The notes beneath the pieces are model-generated. The model was given only the letters and a program-made list of their open reading frames with translations. It was not told the origin of the DNA and made no database searches. 16,951 bases of DNA from G021776435 sp046756245. Lineage in GTDB: Bacteria; Pseudomonadota; Alphaproteobacteria; Caulobacterales; Parvularculaceae. Positions 1 through 6,676 of this stretch are shown one piece after another. The first letter of the stretch is position 1; every line of letters begins with the position of its first letter. The stretch lies in NCBI GenBank assembly GCA_046756245.1, contig JBHHVZ010000060.1, positions 1-16,951 on the forward strand. The letters run 5' to 3'. A program made the position numbers and the translations under genes.

Positions 1-2576
1 GTGCGCCCGGTGGCGCGCTTCGAAAGCTCCTTCGAAAGCTTCACCCGCTGCGCCTCGCCGCCCGACAGCGTCGTCGCCTGCTGGCCGATATGAATATAGC
101 CGAGCCCGACGCGGTTCAAAGTTTCGAGCTTGTCGCGGATCGCCGGCACCGCCTTGAAGAATTCGGCCCCTTCCTCGACCGTCATGTCGAGCACGTCCGC
201 GATCGATTTGTCCTTGAACGTCACCTCCAGCGTTTCGCGGTTGTAGCGCGCGCCCTTGCAGACGTCGCAGGTGACATAGACGTCGGGCAGAAAGTGCATC
301 TCGATCTTGATGACGCCGTCGCCCTGACACGCCTCGCAGCGCCCGCCCTTGACGTTGAACGAAAACCGCCCGGGCTTGTAGCCGCGCGCTTTCGATTCCG
401 GCAGGCCGGAAAACCAGTCGCGGATCGGCGTGAACGCGCCCGTGTAGGTCGCCGGGTTCGAGCGCGGCGTGCGCCCGATCGGCGACTGGTCGATGTCGAT
501 CACCTTGTCGAGCTGCTCGAGCCCCTCGATGCGCTCATGCGCGCCGGGCGCGTCCTTGGCGCCCCAGAGCTTCCGCGCGGCGGTCTTGTAAAGCGTTTCG
601 ACAATGAGCGTCGACTTGCCGCCGCCCGACACGCCGGTGACGCAGGTAAGAAGCCCCAGCGGGATTTCCGCCGCGATGTTCCGCAGATTGTTCTCGCGCG
701 CGCCGATGATTTTCACCGTGCGCTTCGGGACGAAAGGCCGGCGCTCGGCGGGGAGCGGCGCCTCGCGCCGCCCGGCCAGGTAATCGCCGGTGAGGCTTTT
801 TTTCGCTGCGGTGATGGCGCGCACCGTCCCTTGCGCGACGATTTCGCCGCCATGGACGCCGGCGCCGGGGCCGAGGTCGACGATATGATCGGCGGTGCGA
901 ATCGCTTCTTCGTCATGCTCGACGACGATCACCGAATTGCCGAGATCGCGCAGCCGCTTCAGGGTTTCGAGAAGCCGCGCATTGTCGCGCTGATGCAGCC
1001 CGATCGAGGGCTCGTCGAGCACGTACAAGACTCCGGTGAGGCCCGATCCGATCTGCGAGGCGAGACGGATGCGCTGGCTCTCGCCGCCCGACAGCGTGCC
1101 CGAGGCGCGGCTCAGCGTCAGATAATCGAGCCCGACATTGTTGAGGAACAAAAGCCGCTCGCGGATTTCTTTGAGCACCCGCGCGGCGATTTCGAGCTCC
1201 TTCCTGGTGAGTTTCTTTTCAAGCGCGTCGAACCACGCGTTGGCGGCGCGAATCGATTTGAGCGCGGCTTCCGAAATCGACAGTCCGTCGATCTTCACCG
1301 CCAGCGCTTCCGGTTTGAGGCGAAGCCCGTCGCAGGCCTCGCAGCGGGTGATGGTCTGAAAGCGGGCGAGATCTTCGCGCACCCAGGACGAGTCGGTTTC
1401 GCGCCAGCGCCGTTCGAGATTGGGAATGACGCCTTCGAACGGTTTCACGGTTTCGAACTTGCGCGCGCCGTCCTGATAGATAAAGCGCACCTCCTCGTCG
1501 CCCGCGCCATAGAGAATGACGTCCTGCTGGTCGTCGCTGAGATCGGCCCAGGCGCTGTCGGGGGAAAAACCGAAATGCGCGGCGAGCGCATCGAGCGTCT
1601 GTCCGTAATAGGGCGACTGGCCGCGCGCCCAGGGCGCGATGCCGCCTTTCGACAGCGGCGTCGACTCGTCGGGAATGACGAGATCGGGGTCGAACATCAT
1701 TTCCGTGCCGAGCCCGTCGCAGGACGGACACGCGCCGGCCGGCGCGTTAAAAGAAAAAAGCCTCGGCTCGATCTCGTCGATGGTGAAGCCGGAGACCGGA
1801 CAGGCGAACTTGGCGGAGAAGATCGTGCGCTCGGGCGCGCCCTTGTCATCCTTGCGGTCAGCGCTTTCGGCCACCGCGATCCCGTCGGCGAGCTCCAGCG
1901 CGGTCTCGAACGACTCGGCGAGCCGCGATTCGACGCTCTTTTTGACGACGATGCGGTCGACGACGACGTCGATGTCGTGCTTCACTTTCTTGTTCAGCGC
2001 CGGAACGTCGGCGATTTCGTAGAATTCGCCGTCGACTTTCACGCGCTGGAAGCCGCGCTTTAAAAGCTCCGCGAATTCCCGGCGATATTCGCCTTTGCGC
2101 CCGCGCACGATCGGCGCGAGGAGATAAAAGCGCGATTTTTCCGACTCGCGCATCAGCCGGTCGACCATTTCGGAAACCGTCTGCGACGTAATCGGCAAGC
2201 CCGTGGCGGGCGAATAGGGAACGCCGACGCGCGCCCACAAAAGGCGCATATAGTCGTAAATCTCGGTGACCGTGCCGACGGTGGAGCGCGGATTGCGCGA
2301 TGTGGTCTTCTGTTCGATCGATATCGCCGGCGACAGGCCCTCGATCCGGTCGACGTCGGGCTTTTGCATCAGCTCGAGAAACTGGCGCGCATAGGCTGAC
2401 AGCGATTCCACATAGCGGCGCTGGCCTTCGGCGTAGATCGTGTCGAACGCCAGCGAGGACTTGCCGGAGCCGGAAAGGCCGGTCATTACAACGAGCTTGT
2501 CGCGGGGAATTTCCAGCGTGACATTCTTCAGATTGTGTTCGCGCGCGCCGGCGACGCGGATGGATTTGAGGCTCAT
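1..2576 (-). CDS. uvrA: Excinuclease ABC subunit A, C-terminus cut by the window edge
   Basis: UvrA is the damage-recognition ATPase of nucleotide excision repair; as a dimer it loads UvrB on damaged DNA. About 858 codons are visible, starting MSLKSIRVAGAREHNLKNV. The first Walker A (GLSGSGKS) is at residues 33-40, the first ABC signature (LSGGESQR) near 495-505, the second Walker A (GVSGGGKST) near 645-655, a CEAC…CDVC zinc module near 745-775, and the second signature (LSGGEAQR) just before the edge. The family is usually about 940-970 residues, so roughly the last 100, including the second Walker B, lie outside. In the first zinc module the second pair is intact (Cys283, Cys286) but the first pair reads Cys259-Pro-Val-Ser, so one cysteine is missing; I recall this form in related bacteria. 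There is no strong Shine-Dalgarno sequence before the ATG. It is divergent from ssb, with a LexA site between. Identification is secure. Confidence 0.98.
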   Translation of the reverse strand, partial: MSLKSIRVAGAREHNLKNVTLEIPRDKLVVMTGLSGSGKSSLAFDTIYAEGQRRYVESLSAYARQFLELMQKPDVDRIEGLSPAISIEQKTTSRNPRSTVGTVTEIYDYMRLLWARVGVPYSPATGLPITSQTVSEMVDRLMRESEKSRFYLLAPIVRGRKGEYRREFAELLKRGFQRVKVDGEFYEIADVPALNKKVKHDIDVVVDRIVVKKSVESRLAESFETALELADGIAVAESADRKDDKGAPERTIFSAKFACPVSGFTIDEIEPRLFSFNAPAGACPSCDGLGTEMMFDPDLVIPDESTPLSKGGIAPWARGQSPYYGQTLDALAAHFGFSPDSAWADLSDDQQDVILYGAGDEEVRFIYQDGARKFETVKPFEGVIPNLERRWRETDSSWVREDLARFQTITRCEACDGLRLKPEALAVKIDGLSISEAALKSIRAANAWFDALEKKLTRKELEIAARVLKEIRERLLFLNNVGLDYLTLSRASGTLSGGESQRIRLASQIGSGLTGVLYVLDEPSIGLHQRDNARLLETLKRLRDLGNSVIVVEHDEEAIRTADHIVDLGPGAGVHGGEIVAQGTVRAITAAKKSLTGDYLAGRREAPLPAERRPFVPKRTVKIIGARENNLRNIAAEIPLGLLTCVTGVSGGGKSTLIVETLYKTAARKLWGAKDAPGAHERIEGLEQLDKVIDIDQSPIGRTPRSNPATYTGAFTPIRDWFSGLPESKARGYKPGRFSFNVKGGRCEACQGDGVIKIEMHFLPDVYVTCDVCKGARYNRETLEVTFKDKSIADVLDMTVEEGAEFFKAVPAIRDKLETLNRVGLGYIHIGQQATTLSGGEAQRVKLSKELSKRATGR

Positions 2577-2650
2577 GCGGACTCTGCGGGGCTAAACAAC
2601 AAGCGAAACGAAACGCGCGCCATACAAGCTCGAATCCGCATTGACAGCAA

Positions 2651-2665
2651 GAACAATATGTGAAC
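2651..2665. promoter_or_regulatory. LexA (SOS) operator between uvrA and ssb
   Basis: GAACAATATGTGAAC fits the alphaproteobacterial LexA motif GAAC-N7-GAAC (GTTC-N7-GTTC on the other strand) exactly. It lies in the 206-bp divergent gap, 75 bp from the uvrA start and 118 bp from the ssb start, so it could serve both genes. A weak promoter-like pair facing uvrA (TTGCTG, 18-bp spacer, TGTATG on the minus strand) sits beside it, so LexA bound here would plausibly block polymerase. The motif match is read directly; the regulation is inferred from uvrA being a classical SOS gene. Confidence 0.85.
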
Positions 2666-2782
2666 GTTTGGAGAAAGAAAGTCTGCTCGACAGCATGCAG
2701 ACTCAATTTATCGCTCGCATCGGAAGATTTCGGGCGCGTATGGGGGCGCGTTTCGAAAAATTGGATTATTCGGGAGAAGATC

Positions 2783-3229
2783 ATGGCAGGCAGCGTCAAT
2801 AAAGTAATCCTCATCGGCAATCTGGGCGCGGATCCGGAAGTCAGACAAACGCAGGACGGGCGGCCGATCGTCAATCTCCGCGTTGCGACGTCCGATAGCT
2901 GGAAGGATAAAAACACCGGCGAGCGCCGTGAACGGACCGAATGGCACCGCGTCGTCATCTTCAACGAGGGACTTGCGCGAATCGCGGAGCAATATTTGCG
3001 CAAAGGTTCAAAGGTTTACCTCGAAGGCCAGCTTCAGACACGCAAATGGACCGATCAGAGCGGACAGGACCGTTATTCGACCGAAGTCGTGCTGCAGGGA
3101 TTCAATTCGGCGATGACGATGCTCGACAGCAGACGCGACGGCGGCGATCGCGACTCAGGCGGAATGTCCGAACAACGCAGTTCGGGAAGCGGACAATCAT
3201 TCGAATTGGATGACGACATCCCGTTCTGA
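2783..3229 (+). CDS. ssb: Single-stranded DNA-binding protein
   Basis: SSB coats single-stranded DNA during replication, recombination and repair, and recruits partners through its acidic C-terminal tip. The product is 148 residues. The OB-fold domain occupies about residues 1-108 (MAGSVNKVILIGNLGADPEVR, then VATSDSWKDKNTGE, TEWHRVVIF, GSKVYLEGQL). A short Gly/Ser/Asp-rich linker follows, then the canonical tip DDDIPF. The reading frame continues upstream to 2660, but the ATG at 2783 is chosen because the SSB fold starts there and GGGAGAAGA lies just before it. The linker is short, so the protein is at the small end for the family. It is divergent from uvrA and shares the LexA site, an arrangement also known in enterobacteria. 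Confidence 0.97.
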   Translation: MAGSVNKVILIGNLGADPEVRQTQDGRPIVNLRVATSDSWKDKNTGERRERTEWHRVVIFNEGLARIAEQYLRKGSKVYLEGQLQTRKWTDQSGQDRYSTEVVLQGFNSAMTMLDSRRDGGDRDSGGMSEQRSSGSGQSFELDDDIPF

Positions 3230-3323
3230 TCGAAAAACGCGCTAAAATTCGAAAAAAATGCGGACGCGGACGCTCTGAACGCGTCATATGCAATACTTTT
3301 TTAGTAAATTGTTTTATGGTTCG

Positions 3324-3347
3324 ACTTTCGAATCATGATTCGGAGGT
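3324..3347 (+). promoter_or_regulatory. Dyad overlapping the Shine-Dalgarno site of the H1-like gene
   Basis: A perfect 14-bp palindrome, CGAATCATGATTCG, spans 3329-3342. As RNA the helix can extend outward with A-U, C-G and G-U pairs (3324-3328 with 3343-3347), giving roughly a 10-bp stem with a CAUG loop. The right arm contains GGAGGU, the ribosome-binding site for the ATG at 3354. It could act as an RNA switch that hides the Shine-Dalgarno sequence, or as an operator for a dimeric repressor. The dyad is seen directly; the function is inferred. Confidence 0.5.
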
Positions 3348-3353
3348 GAGACC

Positions 3354-3746
3354 ATGGCGGTCAAACGCAAAGCTACCAAGAGAAAAACTACCAGGAAGAA
3401 GGCTGCGAAGAAGCGCACGACAAAAAGAAAAACGGCGAGGAAAACCGCCGCGAAACGTTCGGTAAAGCGTAAAACCGCGAGAAAGGCCACGAAGCGGAAA
3501 GCCACGAAGCGCAAGGCCACCAAGCGCAAGGCCACGAAGCGGAAAGCCACCAAGCGCAAGACTGCGAAGCGCAAGGCTACGAAGCGGAAAGCCACCAAGC
3601 GCAAGGCTACGAAGCGGAAAACCACCAAGCGCAAGACTGCGAAGCGCAAGGCTACGAAGCGGAAAGCCACCAAGCGCAAGGCTACGAAGCGGAAAGCCAC
3701 CAAGCGCAAGACTGCGAAGCGCAAGACGACGCGCCGCAAGCGTTAG
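3354..3746 (+). CDS. Histone H1-like, Lys/Arg-rich repetitive protein
   Basis: This 130-residue protein is built from only seven amino-acid types (M, A, V, K, R, T, S), with no Asp or Glu and no aromatic residue. After an irregular N-terminal 45 residues it consists of the pentapeptide ATKRK and its variants (TAKRK, TTKRK) and ends TTRRKR. Such composition matches bacterial H1-like proteins (Hc1/AlgP-type C-terminal tails), which are thought to bind DNA or RNA through charge and disorder; a nucleoid role is likely but not shown by any folded domain. The start is the ATG at 3354 with a strong GGAGGTGAG before it. The promoter region is A+T-rich. It stands alone between ssb and a terminator. 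Repeat number probably varies between strains. Confidence 0.85.
   Translation: MAVKRKATKRKTTRKKAAKKRTTKRKTARKTAAKRSVKRKTARKATKRKATKRKATKRKATKRKATKRKTAKRKATKRKATKRKATKRKTTKRKTAKRKATKRKATKRKATKRKATKRKTAKRKTTRRKR
3484..3728 (+). repeat. 15-bp coding repeats with a 75-bp higher-order period
   Basis: The gene body is a run of 15-bp units, each encoding five residues (ATKRK type). Alternating synonymous codons (GCC ACG, GCC ACC, GCT ACG; CGC or CGG) mark a larger unit: the variant encoding ThrAla (ACTGCG) occurs at 3561, 3636 and 3711, exactly 75 bp apart. This suggests growth by duplication of five-unit blocks. The long open frames on the opposite strand here are a by-product of the repeat. Confidence 0.85.
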
Positions 3747-4207
3747 AAGGCCTGAGCGGCTTTCGCTCCCTGGCGTTTCGTTGCGCATTGGAACGCCGAA
3801 AGCTTCGTGACGGGTTATGTGCGAAGTTTTCCTGAGGGGATGATTGTCGGCGGTTTCCGCCGGTGATCTTCGGGGGACTGCCCGAATCACAGATCGGCTC
3901 GCTTGTGCGGGTCGAGATCAGAAAAGAGCCCCGGCGCCGCGTATGCGCCGGGCTTTTTTTGGCGCTGCAAAATAATTCCAAGCGCTCGCTGACGGCTTCC
4001 GATTCCATTTAAAGGTCGTCATTGAAATAGAAGGCTTTCCCCGAATCTGTAAGTTGCGGTCAGGGCAGCATCGTATAAACGCCGAATCGGCCGGGCGGCG
4101 ATTCAAATCGCCCGTCGATATTTCGCCGCTGGCTATTGCCGTTCTCTCTGCTCGATGCTGTCATGTCTCCAAGCGTTCGATGAGACGGGATTTGCGGGGA
4201 GGAAATC
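3747..4207 (+). other. Non-coding stretch with several hairpins; possible structured 3' UTR or small RNA
   Basis: I see no convincing gene here. The first 215 bases hold a series of short inverted repeats: GAGCG/CGCTC (3754-3768), GGCGTT/AACGCC (3772-3797), CTTCG/CGAAG (3803-3826), CGGCGG/CCGCCG (3848-3862) and TTCGGG/CCCGAA (3869-3886). They are followed by an intrinsic terminator at 3928-3960. That layout fits a long structured 3' UTR or an independent small RNA. From 3961 to about 4195 I see only a weak hairpin near 4094-4113, and presumably the promoter of the next gene. Confidence 0.4.
3928..3960 (+). terminator. Intrinsic terminator
   Basis: A GC-rich hairpin with a CGGCGC/GCGCCG core is extended by GCC/GGC around a one-base bulge, and seven T residues follow. 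It should end transcription from the H1-like gene, or from a small RNA in the stretch before it. On the opposite strand the stem is followed only by TCTTTT, so reverse termination would be weaker. Confidence 0.85.
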
Positions 4208-4492
4208 ATGACCAGAGCGCTATATCGGCTGGTGCGCGGGTTCTTGCTGTCCGCAGCGTCAGGCTTTGCGGTTGCGTGCGCGACGGCCGATCCCGGCGGC
4301 CCAGAAACGGGCGAACGCATTCCGCAATGGGCGGCGAACGGATATCTGACTCCGGGACGGACTGACGAACCGGAAATCGTCGGGCTCTATTTAACGAAAA
4401 AAGCGTGCGAGGCGGCGCTCGACGCGTGGATGAGCCGGCAAGTCGTGGGAAACCCCGTCTCCGGCGAATGTTTGCCGATCGACCGCCATTGA
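4208..4492 (+). CDS. Small putative lipoprotein of unknown function
   Basis: The product is 94 residues. The N-terminus is a plausible export signal (MTRALYRLVRGFLLSAASGF) followed by AVAC, a permissive lipobox with Cys24 as the candidate lipidation site. The mature part is about 70 residues, with two further cysteines (in KKACEAA and SGECLPI) that could form a disulfide in the periplasm. The start is supported by GGGGAGGAA just upstream. No known domain is recognised. It lies 44 bp upstream of cysK on the same strand, so the two may be co-transcribed. It might be an ordinary secreted protein rather than a lipoprotein. Confidence 0.7.
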   Translation: MTRALYRLVRGFLLSAASGFAVACATADPGGPETGERIPQWAANGYLTPGRTDEPEIVGLYLTKKACEAALDAWMSRQVVGNPVSGECLPIDRH

Positions 4493-4536
4493 GATCGCAA
4501 ATCGGGTTTTATCTCTGCAAATATGAGGAGAAGATC

Positions 4537-5580
4537 GTGAGGCGTCGATTCGCAAACATACTTGAAACCATTGGCGATACGCCGGTCGTGCGTATCAACA
4601 GACTGGCGCCCGGCGGCGTTAATGTTTTCGTCAAAATCGAAGCTTCCAACCCGCTCGGTTCTGTCAAAGACCGATTGGCTCTCGGCGTGATCGAGGCCGC
4701 CGAAAACTCGGGCGCGCTCAAGCCCGGGCAGACCGTAATCGAAGCGACAAGCGGCAATACGGGCATTGGGCTGGCGATGGTCTGCGCCCAGAAGGGCTAT
4801 CCGCTGGTGGTCACGATGGCGGAGAGTTTCAGCGTCGAACGGCGCAAGCTGATGCGCTTTCTCGGCGCCAAGGTTGTGCTGACGCCGGCGAAGGACAAGG
4901 GCACAGGCATGGTCGACAAGGCGCGCGAGCTGGCCGAAACTCATGGCTGGTTCCTGACGCGGCAGTTCGAGAACGAAGCCAATCCGGCCATGCACGAGCG
5001 CACGACCGCGCGCGAGATCATCCGCGACTTCGAAGGCGAACGACTCGATTACTGGGTGACGGGGTTCGGAACGGGCGGCACGCTGAACGGCGTCGCGCGG
5101 GTGCTTTCGAAAGAGCGCCCCGAAACCAAAATCATCGTTTGCGAACCGGAAATCGCCGCCATGCTGTCCGATCGCGGCGCGCAGGCGCGCAAAGCGGACG
5201 GATCGCCGGCGCGTAGCCATCCTGCCTGGACGCCGCATCCGATTCAGGGATGGAGCCCGGACTTTATTCCGAAAATCACTGAAGACGCAGCGGCGATGAA
5301 TGTGATCGACCGTCTCCTGACAGTCTCCAACAAGGACGCGATGCAGGCCAGCCAGGCGTTGGCGCAAAAGGAGGGCATATTTGTCGGGATTTCCGCCGGC
5401 GCCACATTCCATTGCGCCCTTGAAATCGCCAGATCGGCGGAAAAAGACTCAAATATTCTCTGCATGCTTCCCGACACCGGCGAGCGCTATCTCACCACGC
5501 CATTATTCTCGGAAATCGAGGCGGATATGAATGAAGAAGAGCGCGCAATTTCCGAGTCGACGCCGACTGCAAGGCTTTAG
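4537..5580 (+). CDS. cysK: Cysteine synthase A (O-acetylserine sulfhydrylase)
   Basis: This PLP enzyme of the cytoplasm makes cysteine from O-acetylserine and sulfide. It has 347 residues. The PLP lysine is Lys44 in NPLGSVKDR, the asparagine/substrate loop TSGNTG is at 71-76, the phosphate-binding GTGGT is at 178-182, and PDTGERYLTT lies near the C-terminus. The start is the GTG at 4537, with GAGGAG six bases before it; the open frame extends upstream to 4405, but that part overlaps the preceding gene. Compared with the E. coli enzyme there is a longer loop before HPIQGW, which I recall from other alphaproteobacterial CysK proteins. Its last 4 bp overlap the end of the convergent kelch gene. 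A related beta-replacing PLP enzyme is the main alternative. Confidence 0.92.
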   Translation: MRRRFANILETIGDTPVVRINRLAPGGVNVFVKIEASNPLGSVKDRLALGVIEAAENSGALKPGQTVIEATSGNTGIGLAMVCAQKGYPLVVTMAESFSVERRKLMRFLGAKVVLTPAKDKGTGMVDKARELAETHGWFLTRQFENEANPAMHERTTAREIIRDFEGERLDYWVTGFGTGGTLNGVARVLSKERPETKIIVCEPEIAAMLSDRGAQARKADGSPARSHPAWTPHPIQGWSPDFIPKITEDAAAMNVIDRLLTVSNKDAMQASQALAQKEGIFVGISAGATFHCALEIARSAEKDSNILCMLPDTGERYLTTPLFSEIEADMNEEERAISESTPTARL

Positions 5581-6650
5581 ACAAGTGTGAATCGGAAAAG
5601 CGCCTGCGAGGCTTCGCCGTCGACTGCGCCGCCGGCGACATAGATTGATTCATCGGATTTGAGTGAAACGGCGGCGGCGCCGCTTCTTGGGACGCACATC
5701 CGCGTGGCGGCGCTCCATTTGTCGCCGCGAGGATCATAAAGCCAGACATCGGCAAACGATTCGTGTGGGTCATTGACATGCGCGCCGCCGAAGACACATA
5801 TACTGTCGCCGATCGCGGCGGCGGCGAGATCGCTGCGTTTTCTTGGCAGATCCGCAGCGGAAGACCACCGGTCGGCAAGCGGGTCGTAAACTTCATGTGT
5901 GCTGAGATCGCCGCTGCCGTCGCTGCGGCCTCCGATGACGTGAAGAAAACCTTTGTAAACGGCGCTCGCGGCGCCGCTGCGCGATGTCGGCATTGAGGCG
6001 CGCTTGATCCACGTGTCGTCGCGCCAGTCATAGGCCCAGTGCTGTGCGGTTTCGATTTGATCGCGACGAATTTCATTGCGGCTGCCAAAAGGCGCGCGGC
6101 CGCCGACAATATGAACCCTGCCGTCGAACGCCTGACAGACGGCTTCCGCTATCGGATGGGGCAGGGGGCGTATCGGCTCCCAGTCGCCGCTTATCGTTCG
6201 TAGACGCCAGCATTTGTCGCTCGTGACCCATCGCGTCGTCTCGCTCGGGCCGTAACCGCCGGCTGCGTAGAGAAGGCCGTTATGGGTCGCAAGCGACAGC
6301 TTTCGGCGCGCTTCAGGCAGGCGTTGGGCTTGCTCCCATCTGTCTGCACGCGGGTTGTAGTAGGTTACGCTGTTGATGACGTTGTAAGGCTCGTTGTCGG
6401 TGACATTATAGAGGGGATTGGGCGCAACGCCGCCTGCAATTACGACGATGTTGTAAATTTCCGGTATGTCGCTGCGGGGATCGCGCGCATGTTCGGCGTA
6501 AAAAGGCGCGGCGGCGAATTCGCGCGCCGGACCCAGCATGTCGGCAAGCCGAACCCATCGGCCCTTATGCGGATGCGCTCTTGCGGCGGAGGCGATCGCC
6601 AATGCCGCTCCGCTCCCCAATAGAAACGACCGTCGATCGAACGCTGACAT
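5577..6650 (-). CDS. Tat-exported kelch-repeat beta-propeller protein
   Basis: The product is 357 residues. The N-terminus is a twin-arginine signal (DRRSFLLG, Arg6-Arg7, then a hydrophobic stretch) with a likely cleavage site after Ala-Arg-Ala at residue 25, so a folded protein is exported to the periplasm. The rest carries kelch-type blades, each with a double glycine after hydrophobic residues (IAGGVAP, AAGGYGP, IVGGRAP, VIGGRSD, VFGGAHV, VAGGAVD) and downstream Tyr and Trp residues (YDPLADRW, YDPRGDKW). Kelch propellers bind ligands or partners; no enzyme active site is recognised. The ATG at 6650 is preferred over an upstream in-frame TTG (6668) because GGGGAGG precedes it. It follows the SodC-like gene by 26 bp, so they likely form an operon. 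Why such a protein would need Tat export is not clear from the sequence. Confidence 0.88.
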   Translation of the reverse strand: MSAFDRRSFLLGSGAALAIASAARAHPHKGRWVRLADMLGPAREFAAAPFYAEHARDPRSDIPEIYNIVVIAGGVAPNPLYNVTDNEPYNVINSVTYYNPRADRWEQAQRLPEARRKLSLATHNGLLYAAGGYGPSETTRWVTSDKCWRLRTISGDWEPIRPLPHPIAEAVCQAFDGRVHIVGGRAPFGSRNEIRRDQIETAQHWAYDWRDDTWIKRASMPTSRSGAASAVYKGFLHVIGGRSDGSGDLSTHEVYDPLADRWSSAADLPRKRSDLAAAAIGDSICVFGGAHVNDPHESFADVWLYDPRGDKWSAATRMCVPRSGAAAVSLKSDESIYVAGGAVDGEASQALFRFTLV

Positions 6651-6676
6651 TTTCGCCTCCCCACGCAACTTGACCG

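Noticed and set aside
90..2063. A 657-codon plus-strand open frame with no stop
   Set aside because: It lies antisense to uvrA, whose motifs and domain order are unmistakable. The frame is a GC-rich codon-bias shadow and its translation has no recognisable domain.
2660..2782. N-terminal extension of ssb to an upstream ATG
   Set aside because: The extension is not SSB-like, would begin inside the LexA box, and the ATG at 2783 has its own ribosome-binding site and the canonical N-terminus.
3314..3890. Two long minus-strand frames over the H1-like gene
   Set aside because: Their Leu/Arg/Phe-rich repeats are just the reverse translation of the 15-bp coding repeats; the plus frame has a strong Shine-Dalgarno sequence and H1-like composition.
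4387..5412. A 341-codon minus-strand frame opposite cysK
   Set aside because: It is a shadow of the cysteine synthase gene, with no start signal or family motif of its own.
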